A stretch of 64,000 nt of DNA from JBKBUF01 sp046290815 (GCA_046290815.1 JBKBUF010000002.1:207068-271067), one strand, 5' to 3'; shown: positions 53,893 through 63,892, counted from the first letter of the stretch. The notes: generated by a model not told the origin, from the sequence alone. Made by a program: numbers and translations.

Positions 53893-56085
53893 CTCAACCT
53901 TTACTCTTTCCTCGTATTCAGGGTTGTTTATCACTTTTATTTCCACATCTCCTTCACGGTTTAATAATTGAACCTTGATTTCATTTACATCCCTTCTCAC
54001 CTGAATTATTACCGAAGCATCATTAACTTTTAAATTAGCGATTGTAATCTCATCCAGGAAAGGAGGCAAAGAAGGATTTTGAAAGTAGATAACTTTTTCT
54101 TTGCTGTTGATTATAATTCCAAGACAGGATTGTAAAAGTAAGTATACACATGTTACTGCCCATGCCTGGGGAGAACAAGCCACCGGATAAGATGTAGGTC
54201 CTTCATTCTTTCTTTTATCGAATCCGCAAAATAGTTCAGGCAACCTATGTAATGGCACATTCAAAGATACGTCAAAAAGTCCACCGACGATTGAATGAAC
54301 CTCTTGAGTAAATCCATACCTGGCTAAGCCATAAGCAATCATAGCATTGTCATGAGGCCAAATCGAGCCATTGTGATATGACATAGGATTGTATCTTGCT
54401 TCTCCGGAAGCAACGGTTCTTATACCCCAACCTGAAAACATTTTTTCGCTTAACAATGTATATGCAAGCTTTCTCGCGTGTTCCAATTTTGCAATACCGC
54501 TGAAAAGACAATGACCCGCATTTGATGTTATAATATTGCACTGTTTTTTTTCTCCATCAAGAGCCAAAACATAAGTATCTTTTTCTTCAGACCAGAATTT
54601 TTCAGCAAACTTTTCTTTTAAAAATGCCGCTTGTTTCTCGAGCTTTTCTGCATAGTCGAATTTATTTAATTCCCGTGCCATATAGGCTGCCTTAATTTTT
54701 GCATCATATACATAGGCCTGAACCTCACATAATGCAATAGGCCCTTTCGCAAGCTGTCCATCTTCATGAAAAATTGAGTCATGGCTATCTTTCCATCCCT
54801 GGTTGATAAGTCCGTTTTCTGATTTTTTAATGTATTCTACAAAACCATCCCCATCAATATCTCCATACTTATCGATCCATTCAATTGCCATTTCTATATT
54901 CGGCCATATTTCCTGAATAGTAATAATATCAAAAGTTCTTTCAAGGTATGCACCGGCAAGACAAACAAAAAGTGGTGTAGCGTCAATGGTTCCATAATAC
55001 ATTTTAAATGGCACCTCCCCGGTTTCAGACATTTCTCCATCACGTTTCTCATGGAAAATTTTACCTGGTTCTGCATCTTTAAAATCATCAAAATCTTTAG
55101 CCTGAGTTTCGGCGAGATATTTTAAAACACCTTTGGTTAGATCAGGCATTACCCATAGACACTGCCAGGCTGTAATTATTCCATCTCTGCCAAAGGGAGT
55201 GCTATACCATGGAACCCCTGCATAAGGATACAATCCATATTCGGTCTCTGAAACCATGGTAACCAAATCAGATTTACTTCTTTCAATCCATTCATTAAAT
55301 CTGCCACTGGAGGTGATAACTTCCGTTTTACCTTGTTTTGCCTGAAAAATATAATCATGAATACTTCTATGTGCATCCTCCCATGATTTTATCGGGACAG
55401 GCTTGTTATTACTTTCACAAGCTATAGCAAGATTTATATATTCACATGATTTCGGCAAAAGGCATAATTCGTATTCTGCCAGATTTTCATTAATATTATT
55501 CGGAGCCACTTCAAACTTGATTCTGGTAGTCCTTTTTATTTTATCTAACCCCTCATAAGTAATCTTTAACACATCAGTGCTGAATTCAGGGGTAAATATC
55601 GTACCTTGAACCTGTCTTTTAATTCCTCTGACTTCAAAAATATCTTTAAAGTCGGCGTCAAATAAAAATGAAATCTTGAAGGTGATAGGCTCAATACCAA
55701 AATTGCATAACCTGATACTTTTATAACATACATTCTGAAAAATAAAAACCGATCTGTGAATATGTAGACTGCCTTTTTCATAGACAATACCAGAAGGACC
55801 CTCATAATCCGGATTAGTCAAATCCACAGTGATCATTTCGTTTTCTTCTTTCAAAGCAGAACTTAGCATAAGCGGTCTTTGATCCTGAATTTGAATTTCC
55901 ATTCTGGAAAGATACCTAGTGCCATTATGATATAAACCTTGTGCTCCCTGGCCTATCGGATGCACATCGCCATATCGGTCAAATACACCAAAAGTATCAC
56001 CATCTTTCAAGACGATAGTTCTGTCATCTGCCAAAGTAGATGTTGCAAGAATGTAATATTGATTATTATACTTTATATAGGTCAT
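53872..56085 (-). CDS. Amylo-alpha-1,6-glucosidase-like glycogen debranching protein
   Basis: 737 residues. An N-terminal beta-rich GDE_N-type domain (about 10-230, LKDGDTFGVFDRYGDV) precedes an alpha/alpha-barrel of GH15/GH133 type with WYSTPFGRDGIITAWQ, NQGWKDSHD and YHNGSIWPHDNAMIAYG. It hydrolyses alpha-1,6 branches or a short glucan. The gene is 18 bp downstream of a GT4 gene and presumably works with it in glucan or compatible-solute metabolism. No glycogen synthase or branching gene is present in the window. Confidence 0.88.
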   Translation of the reverse strand: MTYIKYNNQYYILATSTLADDRTIVLKDGDTFGVFDRYGDVHPIGQGAQGLYHNGTRYLSRMEIQIQDQRPLMLSSALKEENEMITVDLTNPDYEGPSGIVYEKGSLHIHRSVFIFQNVCYKSIRLCNFGIEPITFKISFLFDADFKDIFEVRGIKRQVQGTIFTPEFSTDVLKITYEGLDKIKRTTRIKFEVAPNNINENLAEYELCLLPKSCEYINLAIACESNNKPVPIKSWEDAHRSIHDYIFQAKQGKTEVITSSGRFNEWIERSKSDLVTMVSETEYGLYPYAGVPWYSTPFGRDGIITAWQCLWVMPDLTKGVLKYLAETQAKDFDDFKDAEPGKIFHEKRDGEMSETGEVPFKMYYGTIDATPLFVCLAGAYLERTFDIITIQEIWPNIEMAIEWIDKYGDIDGDGFVEYIKKSENGLINQGWKDSHDSIFHEDGQLAKGPIALCEVQAYVYDAKIKAAYMARELNKFDYAEKLEKQAAFLKEKFAEKFWSEEKDTYVLALDGEKKQCNIITSNAGHCLFSGIAKLEHARKLAYTLLSEKMFSGWGIRTVASGEARYNPMSYHNGSIWPHDNAMIAYGLARYGFTQEVHSIVGGLFDVSLNVPLHRLPELFCGFDKRKNEGPTSYPVACSPQAWAVTCVYLLLQSCLGIIINSKEKVIYFQNPSLPPFLDEITIANLKVNDASVIIQVRRDVNEIKVQLLNREGDVEIKVINNPEYEERVKVENDAEYK

Positions 56086-56103
56086 ATTTCTAACCCTATT
56101 ATT

Positions 56104-57153
56104 TTAAATTTTAATTTCAGAAACCGATTTATACTCTATCATTTTTTGATATAGTTGCAGATAGCTGTCAGTCATTTTCTCGACGGAAAACCTCATCTCA
56201 AAAGTTTCACGGACTTTTCTCCTGTCTAATTCACCAATAACATTCATTGCATGAATTGCTTCATCCATGCTATCGACAACAATTCCGGATACTCCATCAT
56301 CAATTACTTCCGGGACACTGCCATTTCTCCATGCAACGACTGGTGTACCACAGGCCATAGCCTCAATCATTACCAGGCCAAAGGGTTCAGGCCAGTCGAT
56401 CAGGAATACCAAAGCCAATGCATTGCCGAGAAATTCATTTTTTTCAGACTCTCCTATCTCCCCTACAAATTCAACTAAAGGATGATTTAGCAAGGGTTTT
56501 ACCACCGATTCATAATATTCAATATCCTGATCTCCAATTTTAGCGGCTAGCTTTATAGGTATACCCGTCCTGATGGCAAGTTCAATCGCACGGTCCGGTC
56601 TTTTATCCCGGGAAAATCTTCCGACAAATGCCAGATATTTCCCATTGTTATAATTAGCATTATACAGATTTTGAGGTAAGCCGTGATAAACATTCCCCAC
56701 CCAATTATTGTCCGGAAAAGGCTTTTGTTGGAAATTTGAAATTGAAACAAGCGGAATTCCTTTATATTGATTATAAAGCGGAACCAGATCGGGTATATCA
56801 AGTCTGCCATGTACAGTTGATATATTTGGCTTACGACTTCTGCTGGATAATGGAAAGTGCAGATAGTCTATATGATAATGAACAATATCAAAATTTTCAA
56901 TTTCCATTTGCACCATTTCCATCATGGTAAAATGATGCACCACCTGATCCAAACATTCTTTATGCAACCTTAACGCACAACACCATGGTGACACCAATCT
57001 GGCAGATGTTTGTGAATCACCTGAGGCAAATAATGTAACTTCATGTCCACGCTTAACCAGCTCTTCCGTTAAATAAGAAACTATTCTCTCTGTTCCACCA
57101 TACAACTTAGGAGGTACACTCTCAAAGAGCGGACTCACCTGCGCAATTCTCAT
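56104..57153 (-). CDS. Family 4 glycosyltransferase
   Basis: 349 residues of GT-B fold. The start MRIAQVSPLFESVPPKLYGGTER is the acceptor-domain glycine-rich loop; FVGRFSRDKRPD and PEPFGLVMIEAMACGTPVVA are the donor-site motifs with the EX7E pattern. It uses a retaining mechanism; donor and acceptor are unknown. It is cotranscribed with the debranching-like gene, and such pairs are frequent in bacteria with stress-related glucan genes. Confidence 0.9.
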   Translation of the reverse strand: MRIAQVSPLFESVPPKLYGGTERIVSYLTEELVKRGHEVTLFASGDSQTSARLVSPWCCALRLHKECLDQVVHHFTMMEMVQMEIENFDIVHYHIDYLHFPLSSRSRKPNISTVHGRLDIPDLVPLYNQYKGIPLVSISNFQQKPFPDNNWVGNVYHGLPQNLYNANYNNGKYLAFVGRFSRDKRPDRAIELAIRTGIPIKLAAKIGDQDIEYYESVVKPLLNHPLVEFVGEIGESEKNEFLGNALALVFLIDWPEPFGLVMIEAMACGTPVVAWRNGSVPEVIDDGVSGIVVDSMDEAIHAMNVIGELDRRKVRETFEMRFSVEKMTDSYLQLYQKMIEYKSVSEIKI

Positions 57154-57263
57154 ATCCTACCTATCTTAAACACAATAATATAACTAAGCAGGATTTGCAT
57201 AAGTTTAAATACTGGCGGGATTTAGGTTAACCTTCTAAACAAGATATTACTGTAGAATTTTCT

Positions 57264-57271
57264 TATATTTG
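57264..57271 (+). promoter_or_regulatory. Candidate -7 element of the methyltransferase gene
   Basis: TATATTTG matches TAnnTTTG, 23 bp before the start codon. No convincing -33 TTG was found. Confidence 0.45.
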
Positions 57272-57294
57272 ACAATCAAAAACATAATGGCGGA

Positions 57295-58059
57295 ATGAAA
57301 AAATTAATCAGCTTTATTATCCGAAAAATTCCAAGAAAATACCTTCAACTGGTAAGCCCGATAACATTAAAGGTAATTTCTTTGTTTTACAGAGGAAATA
57401 ATGTTGAATGTCCGATCATTCAAAAAAAGTATAGAAAATTTCTGCCATATGGCAGAATTCCAAGGCCAAATGCATTATGCCCAGATTCCCTTTCTCTGGA
57501 AAGGCATCGCTTGATGTGGTTGTACCTGAAAAACAAAACCAATTTCTTTACAGCTAATTTGAAAGTACTGCACATTGCTCCCGAACATTGTTTTATCAAT
57601 AAATTTGAGTCACTTCCAAACCTGGATTACATCACTGCCGATCTTGAATCTCCTCTGGCAAAGGTTAAAATGGATATTCATGCCATTCCATTCAAAGAAA
57701 ACACTTTTGATGTTGCATTTTGTAACCATGTAATGGAACATGTAGATGATGACATAAAAGCAATGTCAGAAATTTACAGAGTTTTAAAACCAGGAGGCTG
57801 GGCCATAATTCAATCACCAATTGATCCTGCGCTTGAAAAAACCTTTGAAGATCCTACAATTATTAGTCCAGCAGAAAGAGAAAAAGCATATGGTCAAAGC
57901 GACCATGTGAGAACTTATGGTAAGGACTATAAACAACGTTTAGAAAAAGCAGGTTTTCATGTTACAGAAGACAGATACGTGATGGAAATGGATCCTGAAT
58001 TGGTAAAATATTATGCTTTACCTTCTGAAGAAATAATATATTTATGCAGGAAAATATAA
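57295..58059 (+). CDS. SAM-dependent methyltransferase
   Basis: 254 residues. The Methyltransf_11-type core has VLHIAPEH as motif I, ITADLESP, FCNHVMEHVDDD and LKPGGWAIIQSPI. The first motif is HIAPEH rather than the usual GxGxG, so SAM binding may be modified. An N-terminal segment of about 90 residues precedes the fold and is basic. The substrate is unknown; its neighbours are glycosyltransferases, so a glycan or lipid methylation is possible. It is convergent with the GT2 gene. Confidence 0.82.
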   Translation: MKKLISFIIRKIPRKYLQLVSPITLKVISLFYRGNNVECPIIQKKYRKFLPYGRIPRPNALCPDSLSLERHRLMWLYLKNKTNFFTANLKVLHIAPEHCFINKFESLPNLDYITADLESPLAKVKMDIHAIPFKENTFDVAFCNHVMEHVDDDIKAMSEIYRVLKPGGWAIIQSPIDPALEKTFEDPTIISPAEREKAYGQSDHVRTYGKDYKQRLEKAGFHVTEDRYVMEMDPELVKYYALPSEEIIYLCRKI

Positions 58060-58062
58060 TTA

Positions 58063-59031
58063 TTATTTTCTTAATAGCTCTTTAATTCCCTCCTGGATAA
58101 AACCAATACCATAGGCATTTAACTGGGTATAAACTGCAGCCACACTTAAGATTCCTATATATATACTTTTGTTTTCAATGGAAGAATGGACAAAAATCAG
58201 AACCGAATAAAGAAAAAGTATTGAAAGAGAAAAACAAGAAATTGCAGAAGAAAAAACTAAGGAAACTAAAGTAAAAAAAAAGAATAAAGTGAAACATGCC
58301 GGCATAAAATGCACAGGTTTTAATTCCTCTTTAAAAAACCTGTAAACGTTAATTCGCGCCCTTCCAAAAAAGTGAAGCTGTTTAAAAAATTGCTTAAAAT
58401 TGGTTCTTCTTTTATGATAAACATAGGCATCGCGGATCAAACCGGTTTTAAAACCGTTCCTGATAATCCTAATACTAAACTCTATATCTTCACCCATTTT
58501 AGGTAATATATAGCCACCGGTAACCTGAAACACCCTTCTTGAAATACCCATATTAAAACTTCTGGGATGAAATGCTCCTCCTACCCTTTTTCTGCCTCCC
58601 CTGATTCCACCCGTGGTAAAGAAAGAAGTCATAGAGTAGCTAATAGCTTTTTGTATCGCTGTAAAATCCGGATGACTACAATCTGGCCCACCGAATGCAT
58701 CTAAATACTCTGAATTCAAATAATCCTCTACAGCCTGCAGATAATGTGGAGGAATAATACAATCAGAATCATATACAATAAAGTAATCACCTAGGGCTCT
58801 TTCATATCCAAAGTTTCTGGAAAACCCCTGACCGGAATTCTTCTTATAATAATATCTTATATCGAGCTTGTCGTTAAAAGAAGATACAATAGATTCACAG
58901 TTTAATGTAGAACCATCCTCTACAACTATTACTTCGAAATTTTTATAGGTTTGACAAGTAAGGCTGGATAATAATTCTTTAATTTCTTCAGGGCGATTAT
59001 AGACAGGAATAATGATTGAATACTTTCTCAT
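58063..59031 (-). CDS. Family 2 glycosyltransferase with C-terminal membrane helices
   Basis: 322 residues. The GT-A domain opens with IIIPVYNRPEEIKELL; VVEDGSTL and VYDSDCI form the nucleotide and metal sites; GEDIEFSIRI holds the later acidic motif. Two to three hydrophobic helices form the C-terminus. It is likely to extend a lipid-linked or surface glycan. It is the last gene of the minus-strand run that starts at 63306, 2 bp after the next GT2 gene. Confidence 0.9.
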   Translation of the reverse strand: MRKYSIIIPVYNRPEEIKELLSSLTCQTYKNFEVIVVEDGSTLNCESIVSSFNDKLDIRYYYKKNSGQGFSRNFGYERALGDYFIVYDSDCIIPPHYLQAVEDYLNSEYLDAFGGPDCSHPDFTAIQKAISYSMTSFFTTGGIRGGRKRVGGAFHPRSFNMGISRRVFQVTGGYILPKMGEDIEFSIRIIRNGFKTGLIRDAYVYHKRRTNFKQFFKQLHFFGRARINVYRFFKEELKPVHFMPACFTLFFFFTLVSLVFSSAISCFSLSILFLYSVLIFVHSSIENKSIYIGILSVAAVYTQLNAYGIGFIQEGIKELLRK

Positions 59032-59033
59032 TC

Positions 59034-60005
59034 TTATTCACAACCTAGCATTTCATCAATAATATAATCATTCTTCTTATCGGACTGCATAATCATCATT
59101 TCACCTAAAAAACCGGCAAGGAAAAGTTGAACACCAATGATAAGTGCTACAAGGGCAAGGTAAAATTCAGGCATGAAGGCAACTCTTTCCAAAGGAGCAT
59201 TAATTACATAAACATAATATGCTTTTTTACCTATGAAATAAAGAGTAAGTATAAGTCCGAAAAAAAATGAAAGTACACCCATTGTTCCAAAAAAGTGCAT
59301 GGGCCTTTTTTTAAACTTATTTACAAAAGTTATTGAAAGCAAGTCTAAAAATCCATAAATAAACCTCTCCAGTCCAAATTTGGTTACACCATATTTTCTG
59401 GCTCTGTGTTGTACCACTTTTTCCCCTATTTTACTATAGCCATTCCATTTTGCAAGTACCGGTATATATCTATGCATTTCACCATAAACCTCGATGTGTT
59501 TTATCACACGAATATTATATGCCTTTAAACCACAGTTAAAATCATGCAAATGAATTCCTGACATTTTTCTGGTGACATAATTGAATAGCTTTGTAGGAAT
59601 TGTTTTTGAAACAGGGTCAAATCTTTTTTTCTTCCATCCTGACACCAAATCAAACCCATCTACCTTTATCATTTGGTAAAGATCAGGAATCTCATCAGGA
59701 CTATCCTGCAAATCAGCATCCATTGTAATTACTACTTCCCCTTTGGCTTTTTTAAAACCAACATTGAGGGCAGCAGATTTACCATAATTCCTGTTAAAAC
59801 GAATACCAATAATATTTGAATCTGAAGTTCTCAGGTTTTGAATTACCTTCCATGAAGAGTCTGTACTTCCATCATCTATAAGAATAATTTCATAAGTGAA
59901 TTTATTCTCAAGCATAACTTTTTTTATCCAGGCAGTCAATTCCGGCAATGATTCTTCCTCATTGAGCAATGGAATAATTACTGATATGTTAATATTGTGC
60001 TGCAA
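59034..60005 (-). CDS. GtrB/ArnC-like family 2 glycosyltransferase
   Basis: 323 residues. SVIIPLLNEEESLPEL and IDDGSTDSSW begin the GT-A fold; TMDADLQDSPDEIP is the metal site; HDFNCGLKAYN is a polyprenyl-sugar transferase mark. Two C-terminal helices and the layout match GtrB/ArnC/DPM enzymes that load a sugar onto undecaprenyl phosphate. It overlaps neither neighbour but lies 2 bp and 5 bp from them, so it shares the transcript with the dihydroorotase-like gene. Confidence 0.92.
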   Translation of the reverse strand: MQHNINISVIIPLLNEEESLPELTAWIKKVMLENKFTYEIILIDDGSTDSSWKVIQNLRTSDSNIIGIRFNRNYGKSAALNVGFKKAKGEVVITMDADLQDSPDEIPDLYQMIKVDGFDLVSGWKKKRFDPVSKTIPTKLFNYVTRKMSGIHLHDFNCGLKAYNIRVIKHIEVYGEMHRYIPVLAKWNGYSKIGEKVVQHRARKYGVTKFGLERFIYGFLDLLSITFVNKFKKRPMHFFGTMGVLSFFFGLILTLYFIGKKAYYVYVINAPLERVAFMPEFYLALVALIIGVQLFLAGFLGEMMIMQSDKKNDYIIDEMLGCE

Positions 60006-60010
60006 GTATT

Positions 60011-61276
60011 TTAATCAATAAAAGTAGCTACCTGATTATTATTGACAACAGCTAAAACTTTACCTTTAAACTGATGATTAACAAAGGGGGAATTAGCAGA
60101 TTTGGATTTAATTTTTTCAGAAGAATACACCCATTCTATACTTGGGTCAAACACTGTAAGATTAGCAATTTCCCCGGTATTTACTACTGGAGTTTTAAGT
60201 TTAAATATTTTCCGGGATTCAATAGCAAGCTTCTGAACAATCGCTTCAATCGACAATCCACGGTTATAAGTATTAATCAATGGAAATACGGTTTCAAGAC
60301 CAATAATTCCAAAATCAGCAAGATCAAACTCTAAGTTCTTCGATTCTTCATCCTGAGGATTATGATCAGAAACAATAAAGTCAATTTTGCCTTGCAATAA
60401 AGCCTCCCAAAAATATATGATATCATCCTTTGTTCTTAAAGGAGGATTGACTTTAAGATTGGTATCAAAACTTTCCAACATCCCGTCATCCAATACCAGA
60501 TAATGTGCCGCAATATCACAACTTACATTTAATCCTTTCATTTTGGCGGCATAGATCATTTCTATTGAGCCAGGACTGGAAATGTGTGAAAAATGTATGG
60601 CCCCTCCTGTATATTCCAACAACTTCAAATCCCTTTGAACCATCAATTCTTCCGATAACTTAGGATTGCCTTTCAGGCCAAGGTTAGTACTAACTGGCCC
60701 CTCATTCATCTGACCTAAATAACTTAAGTATTTATCTTCTGCATGCTCTATCAATATTCCATTAAAAGTTTGCAAATACTGAAGAGTCTTTAATGCAACA
60801 TCAGTATGCCACAATGGCTTATTCCCTTCAGAGAAAGCAATCGCACCGGCATGATGAAGATCTATCATTTCCGTCAGTTCCTCACCTTTATGGTCAATTG
60901 TAACTGCCGCCGTAGGATGAATGGTAACAAGTGAATCACGACTTTTTTGCTTGATGTAAGCAATCACGTCTTTACTCTGAACAACAGGTTTTGTATTGGG
61001 TAATGCAGCTATTTCAGTAAATCCGCCAAATGCAGCAGATTGTGCCACTGAAATGATGTCTTCCTTATACTCAAAACCAGGGTCTTTAATAGACACCCTC
61101 ATGTCGATCCAGCCTGGTGATACCTTAATATCTCTTCCCGATATGGTAGTATCTGCATCTTTTTCCTCGTCTCCTATATAAACAAGTTTGCCATCCTGGA
61201 CAAGGATATTCTTAACCTGTTTATTATAAGGAGAGCCAGAATCAATAATTTCAGCTGCCTTAATAAAAACCTTCAT
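60011..61276 (-). CDS. Dihydroorotase-like protein lacking the HxH metal ligands
   Basis: 421 residues from the ATG at 61276, which overlaps the stop of the upstream gene (TAATG). The amidohydrolase fold is clear: PNTKP, EHAED, HFSHISS and SDHNPQDE match dihydroorotase class I. But the first metal motif, normally DxHxHxREPG, reads DMRVSIKDPG, with both histidines lost. It may be an inactive partner of aspartate transcarbamoylase, as known for Pseudomonas PyrC', or have another role. An active pyrC would then be elsewhere in the genome. Confidence 0.82.
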   Translation of the reverse strand: MKVFIKAAEIIDSGSPYNKQVKNILVQDGKLVYIGDEEKDADTTISGRDIKVSPGWIDMRVSIKDPGFEYKEDIISVAQSAAFGGFTEIAALPNTKPVVQSKDVIAYIKQKSRDSLVTIHPTAAVTIDHKGEELTEMIDLHHAGAIAFSEGNKPLWHTDVALKTLQYLQTFNGILIEHAEDKYLSYLGQMNEGPVSTNLGLKGNPKLSEELMVQRDLKLLEYTGGAIHFSHISSPGSIEMIYAAKMKGLNVSCDIAAHYLVLDDGMLESFDTNLKVNPPLRTKDDIIYFWEALLQGKIDFIVSDHNPQDEESKNLEFDLADFGIIGLETVFPLINTYNRGLSIEAIVQKLAIESRKIFKLKTPVVNTGEIANLTVFDPSIEWVYSSEKIKSKSANSPFVNHQFKGKVLAVVNNNQVATFID

Positions 61277-63306
61277 TACAAAAACCGAATAAAAATTATT
61301 TCTAAAAGTAAGAACATCAGCGCTAAAATCAAACAATATTTCCAAAGTGCTACACCAATATTGCCTTCTTTAAACTCTTTGAAAAATTGTTCGGAATCAG
61401 ATACCGAATAGATGGTTACATTGCTTTTTCCTTTAGCAAATTCCTTCAGTTCTTCTTGTGTATAAAAAGTAAAATCTGACTCTTCTTTTCCAAAATTTAA
61501 TCCAACTGTTTTCACCAGCTTATTATCCAGTTTTACGGAATAAAAACCAGGTTTCATTTCCTCTGAAGGCAATGATATGTTGACCGTCCTGCCTAAGGCT
61601 CGCTGCTCAGGAATTAACTTAAAATCCTTAGATTCAATATAATATAATGATTCCACAGCCTTTTCCTCCAGGTCTATACTTAATAGTTTGTCCTGAAAAG
61701 TATATGCTAATTTTCCGGAATATCCTTTACTGTTAAAAGCAATCTTATACATTATCGGAACAAATACAGAATGCTTATAAAAATTAGTAAAGCCAGAAAC
61801 CAACGGAGAACACACAAGATAAATTTTACCTGAGCCGAAGTTATATTCTGACAGAAAAACATCCCCATTCTTCTGCCTTAGAAGTGAATTACCTTTATTA
61901 AGGGGATTTAAAACGGGTATGCCATATGGCATATTCATACTATTATCTTTCTTTTCAAATACATTTGAAAAAAACGGATTATTAAAATCCGGGGCTTCCA
62001 AAGGATATTTAACATATCCGGCAGTGTCTACAACATTGAAATCAGCAATTGATATACTAAGATTTTTTAAAAATTCAGTATAGGAAGACTTTTCAGGTTT
62101 TTTATTTGGAATAATGAATACTGTTCCACCTTTCCCAATGTATGAAGATACGGCTTTAATCAAAGAAGAAGATGGTTGTTCGACCTGATTCAAAATAACA
62201 AGGTCTGACACATCCAGCATTGTGTAATCCAAACTTCCGGGTGACTGTGTAGTAATTTTAAAGATATCTTCCCCTGAATATACTTTGCCAATATATTCAT
62301 CCTTTTCAGCGATATTAAGAATGTTAATTTTGGGAGAGACATTAATAATAAAATTCCATTGATTATCGAAGGAAACCGGATGATCATCAAAATTAATTCG
62401 ACATTTTTTTTCACCTGAAGTATTCACGTTAAATAAGAATGTAGCTTCAGTAGTCATATTGGGTTTAAGTGAAACAGAAACTGTACTAACCTGAACATCC
62501 TCAATATATAATTTAACAGGCAATTCATTCACTTCTCTATTACCTGCATTAACTAATTTAACTTGTAGCTGATTATTCTCTCCTGATTTGACGAATGGGT
62601 TTACTAACCACAAAGAGTCAACATATACATTTGACTGGGAAGGGCTTAAACAGGGAACAAAGTAATATTTAACAGAAGAATCCAACTCAAGGTTATTCAA
62701 ATCTCCGAATGTAGTTTTTTGAAAATCGCTAAAAAGGAAGACATGTTTACTTTCTTCCGTTTTACCTTTTAAAGTATTTAAAATTCGATTATGAATACTT
62801 TTCCCATCTCTGAAATTATTACTTAAAACAATTTCGGTTAATCTTTCCTGAAGTTTTTCTTTATTTCTGAAAAACTGATCCTGCCCGGAAAATTCATTTG
62901 TAAGAATGGAATAAGAAGTGCTGGAAGGATATATTTCTGAAAGTTTATTGATTGATCTTATTCCTTCATCCAGTAGTTTGGACCCTTCATATTCATTTTG
63001 CATACTATAAGAATTGTCCAAATAAAATGCAACTGCAGATTTTCCCTTAGTTATTGAAGGATTATTTCCCTCAATAAAGGGCTGCGCAAAGGCAAAAACT
63101 ATAAAGCTGAGAAATAAGATTCTTGATATTAATATAAGAATATGCTTCAACTTTCTTTTGGAAGATGAAGCCTCATTAACAGCTTTTAAAAATTTAACAT
63201 TTGTGAAATAAAGCTTTTTGGGACGCTGAAAATTGAAAAGATGTATCAGTATCGGTATCGAAACTGCTAATAATCCAAAAAGAAACTGAGGTTGTATAAA
63301 GCTCAT
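61276..63306 (-). CDS. BatA-type membrane protein with VWA-like region
   Basis: 676 residues. The N-terminus MSFIQPQFLFGLLAVSIPIL and a second helix at about 55-75 form the BatA/aerotolerance N-terminal region. It is followed by a region like a von Willebrand A fold (FYLDNSYSMQNE), long beta-rich periplasmic parts, and one C-terminal helix. Such proteins belong to the Bat/MoxR-related family and are thought to take part in envelope homeostasis. No MoxR ATPase is in the window. First gene of the run to the GT2 genes. Confidence 0.85.
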   Translation of the reverse strand: MSFIQPQFLFGLLAVSIPILIHLFNFQRPKKLYFTNVKFLKAVNEASSSKRKLKHILILISRILFLSFIVFAFAQPFIEGNNPSITKGKSAVAFYLDNSYSMQNEYEGSKLLDEGIRSINKLSEIYPSSTSYSILTNEFSGQDQFFRNKEKLQERLTEIVLSNNFRDGKSIHNRILNTLKGKTEESKHVFLFSDFQKTTFGDLNNLELDSSVKYYFVPCLSPSQSNVYVDSLWLVNPFVKSGENNQLQVKLVNAGNREVNELPVKLYIEDVQVSTVSVSLKPNMTTEATFLFNVNTSGEKKCRINFDDHPVSFDNQWNFIINVSPKINILNIAEKDEYIGKVYSGEDIFKITTQSPGSLDYTMLDVSDLVILNQVEQPSSSLIKAVSSYIGKGGTVFIIPNKKPEKSSYTEFLKNLSISIADFNVVDTAGYVKYPLEAPDFNNPFFSNVFEKKDNSMNMPYGIPVLNPLNKGNSLLRQKNGDVFLSEYNFGSGKIYLVCSPLVSGFTNFYKHSVFVPIMYKIAFNSKGYSGKLAYTFQDKLLSIDLEEKAVESLYYIESKDFKLIPEQRALGRTVNISLPSEEMKPGFYSVKLDNKLVKTVGLNFGKEESDFTFYTQEELKEFAKGKSNVTIYSVSDSEQFFKEFKEGNIGVALWKYCLILALMFLLLEIIFIRFL

Positions 63307-63313
63307 TAAAAAC

Positions 63314-63345
63314 CAAAACTACAGAAAAGCGTATGTAACTCCAAA
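63314..63345 (-). promoter_or_regulatory. Promoter of the BatA-type gene
   Basis: Minus strand TTTG (63342-63345) and TAGTTTTG (63314-63321) match -33 and -7 with a 20-bp spacer. The -7 element ends about 7 bp before the ATG, so the transcript would be nearly leaderless. Confidence 0.5.
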
Positions 63346-63438
63346 AACAAATTTTAACTTATATTTTGTTCAGTCAAAACCTTTTTATTACTTTTCACAA
63401 AGAATTTATTTAACCCAAAATATCTAACGTTATAATTT

Positions 63439-63792
63439 ATGAAAAAATATTTTCTCTACTCAGTTATTGCAATCAGTGGCCTGCTTGTAATTTTTAACCT
63501 TTCTTCATTTAAAGGAACCGAAACCAGCGGAACTGCTAATGTCCCTTATGTACTGGTTGAAATATATGAAATACCTAGTTATAATGACAAAGGAGTACAT
63601 ATTCACTGGGGAAATGGCAAAACAGAGATTATTCCTTTTTTAGATTTCAAAGCAGACAACCATGACGACAATGGAGAAATATTACTTAATGCAGTAAATA
63701 AACTTACTGCTCAGGGTTACGACATCGAACATGTTGCGAGCGGATTGGCTCAAAGTGGTATGATAACTAAGCTTTTCATGAGAAAGAAATAA
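63439..63792 (+). CDS. Small secreted hypothetical protein
   Basis: 117 residues. An N-terminal hydrophobic segment (about 5-22) acts as signal peptide or anchor. The rest has one compact domain with VLVEIYEIP, HIHWGNGKTEI and a C-terminal LTAQGYDIEHVASG. I recognise no family; the last part resembles small DUF-type beta-alpha proteins of Bacteroidota. It ends at a strong terminator. Confidence 0.75.
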   Translation: MKKYFLYSVIAISGLLVIFNLSSFKGTETSGTANVPYVLVEIYEIPSYNDKGVHIHWGNGKTEIIPFLDFKADNHDDNGEILLNAVNKLTAQGYDIEHVASGLAQSGMITKLFMRKK

Positions 63793-63830
63793 GCTAAATC
63801 GAAAAGTCAAGGCCAAAAGGAATATTATAA

Positions 63831-63867
63831 AAAAAGAGGGATCAGGCAAACTGATTCCTCTTTTTTT
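63831..63867 (+). terminator. Intrinsic terminator after the small secreted protein gene
   Basis: AAAAAGAGGGATCAG (63831-63845) and CTGATTCCTCTTTTT (63851-63865) pair over 15 positions with one G-T pair, around GCAAA. The T-tract is at the 3' side on the plus strand. It may also work for the rRNA operon. Confidence 0.82.
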
Positions 63868-63892
63868 ATAAGGATTTGTGAAAGACACAAAA

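Noticed and set aside
61277..61345. Longer start of the dihydroorotase-like gene
   Set aside because: The ATG at 61276 couples to the upstream stop and aligns with family N-termini.
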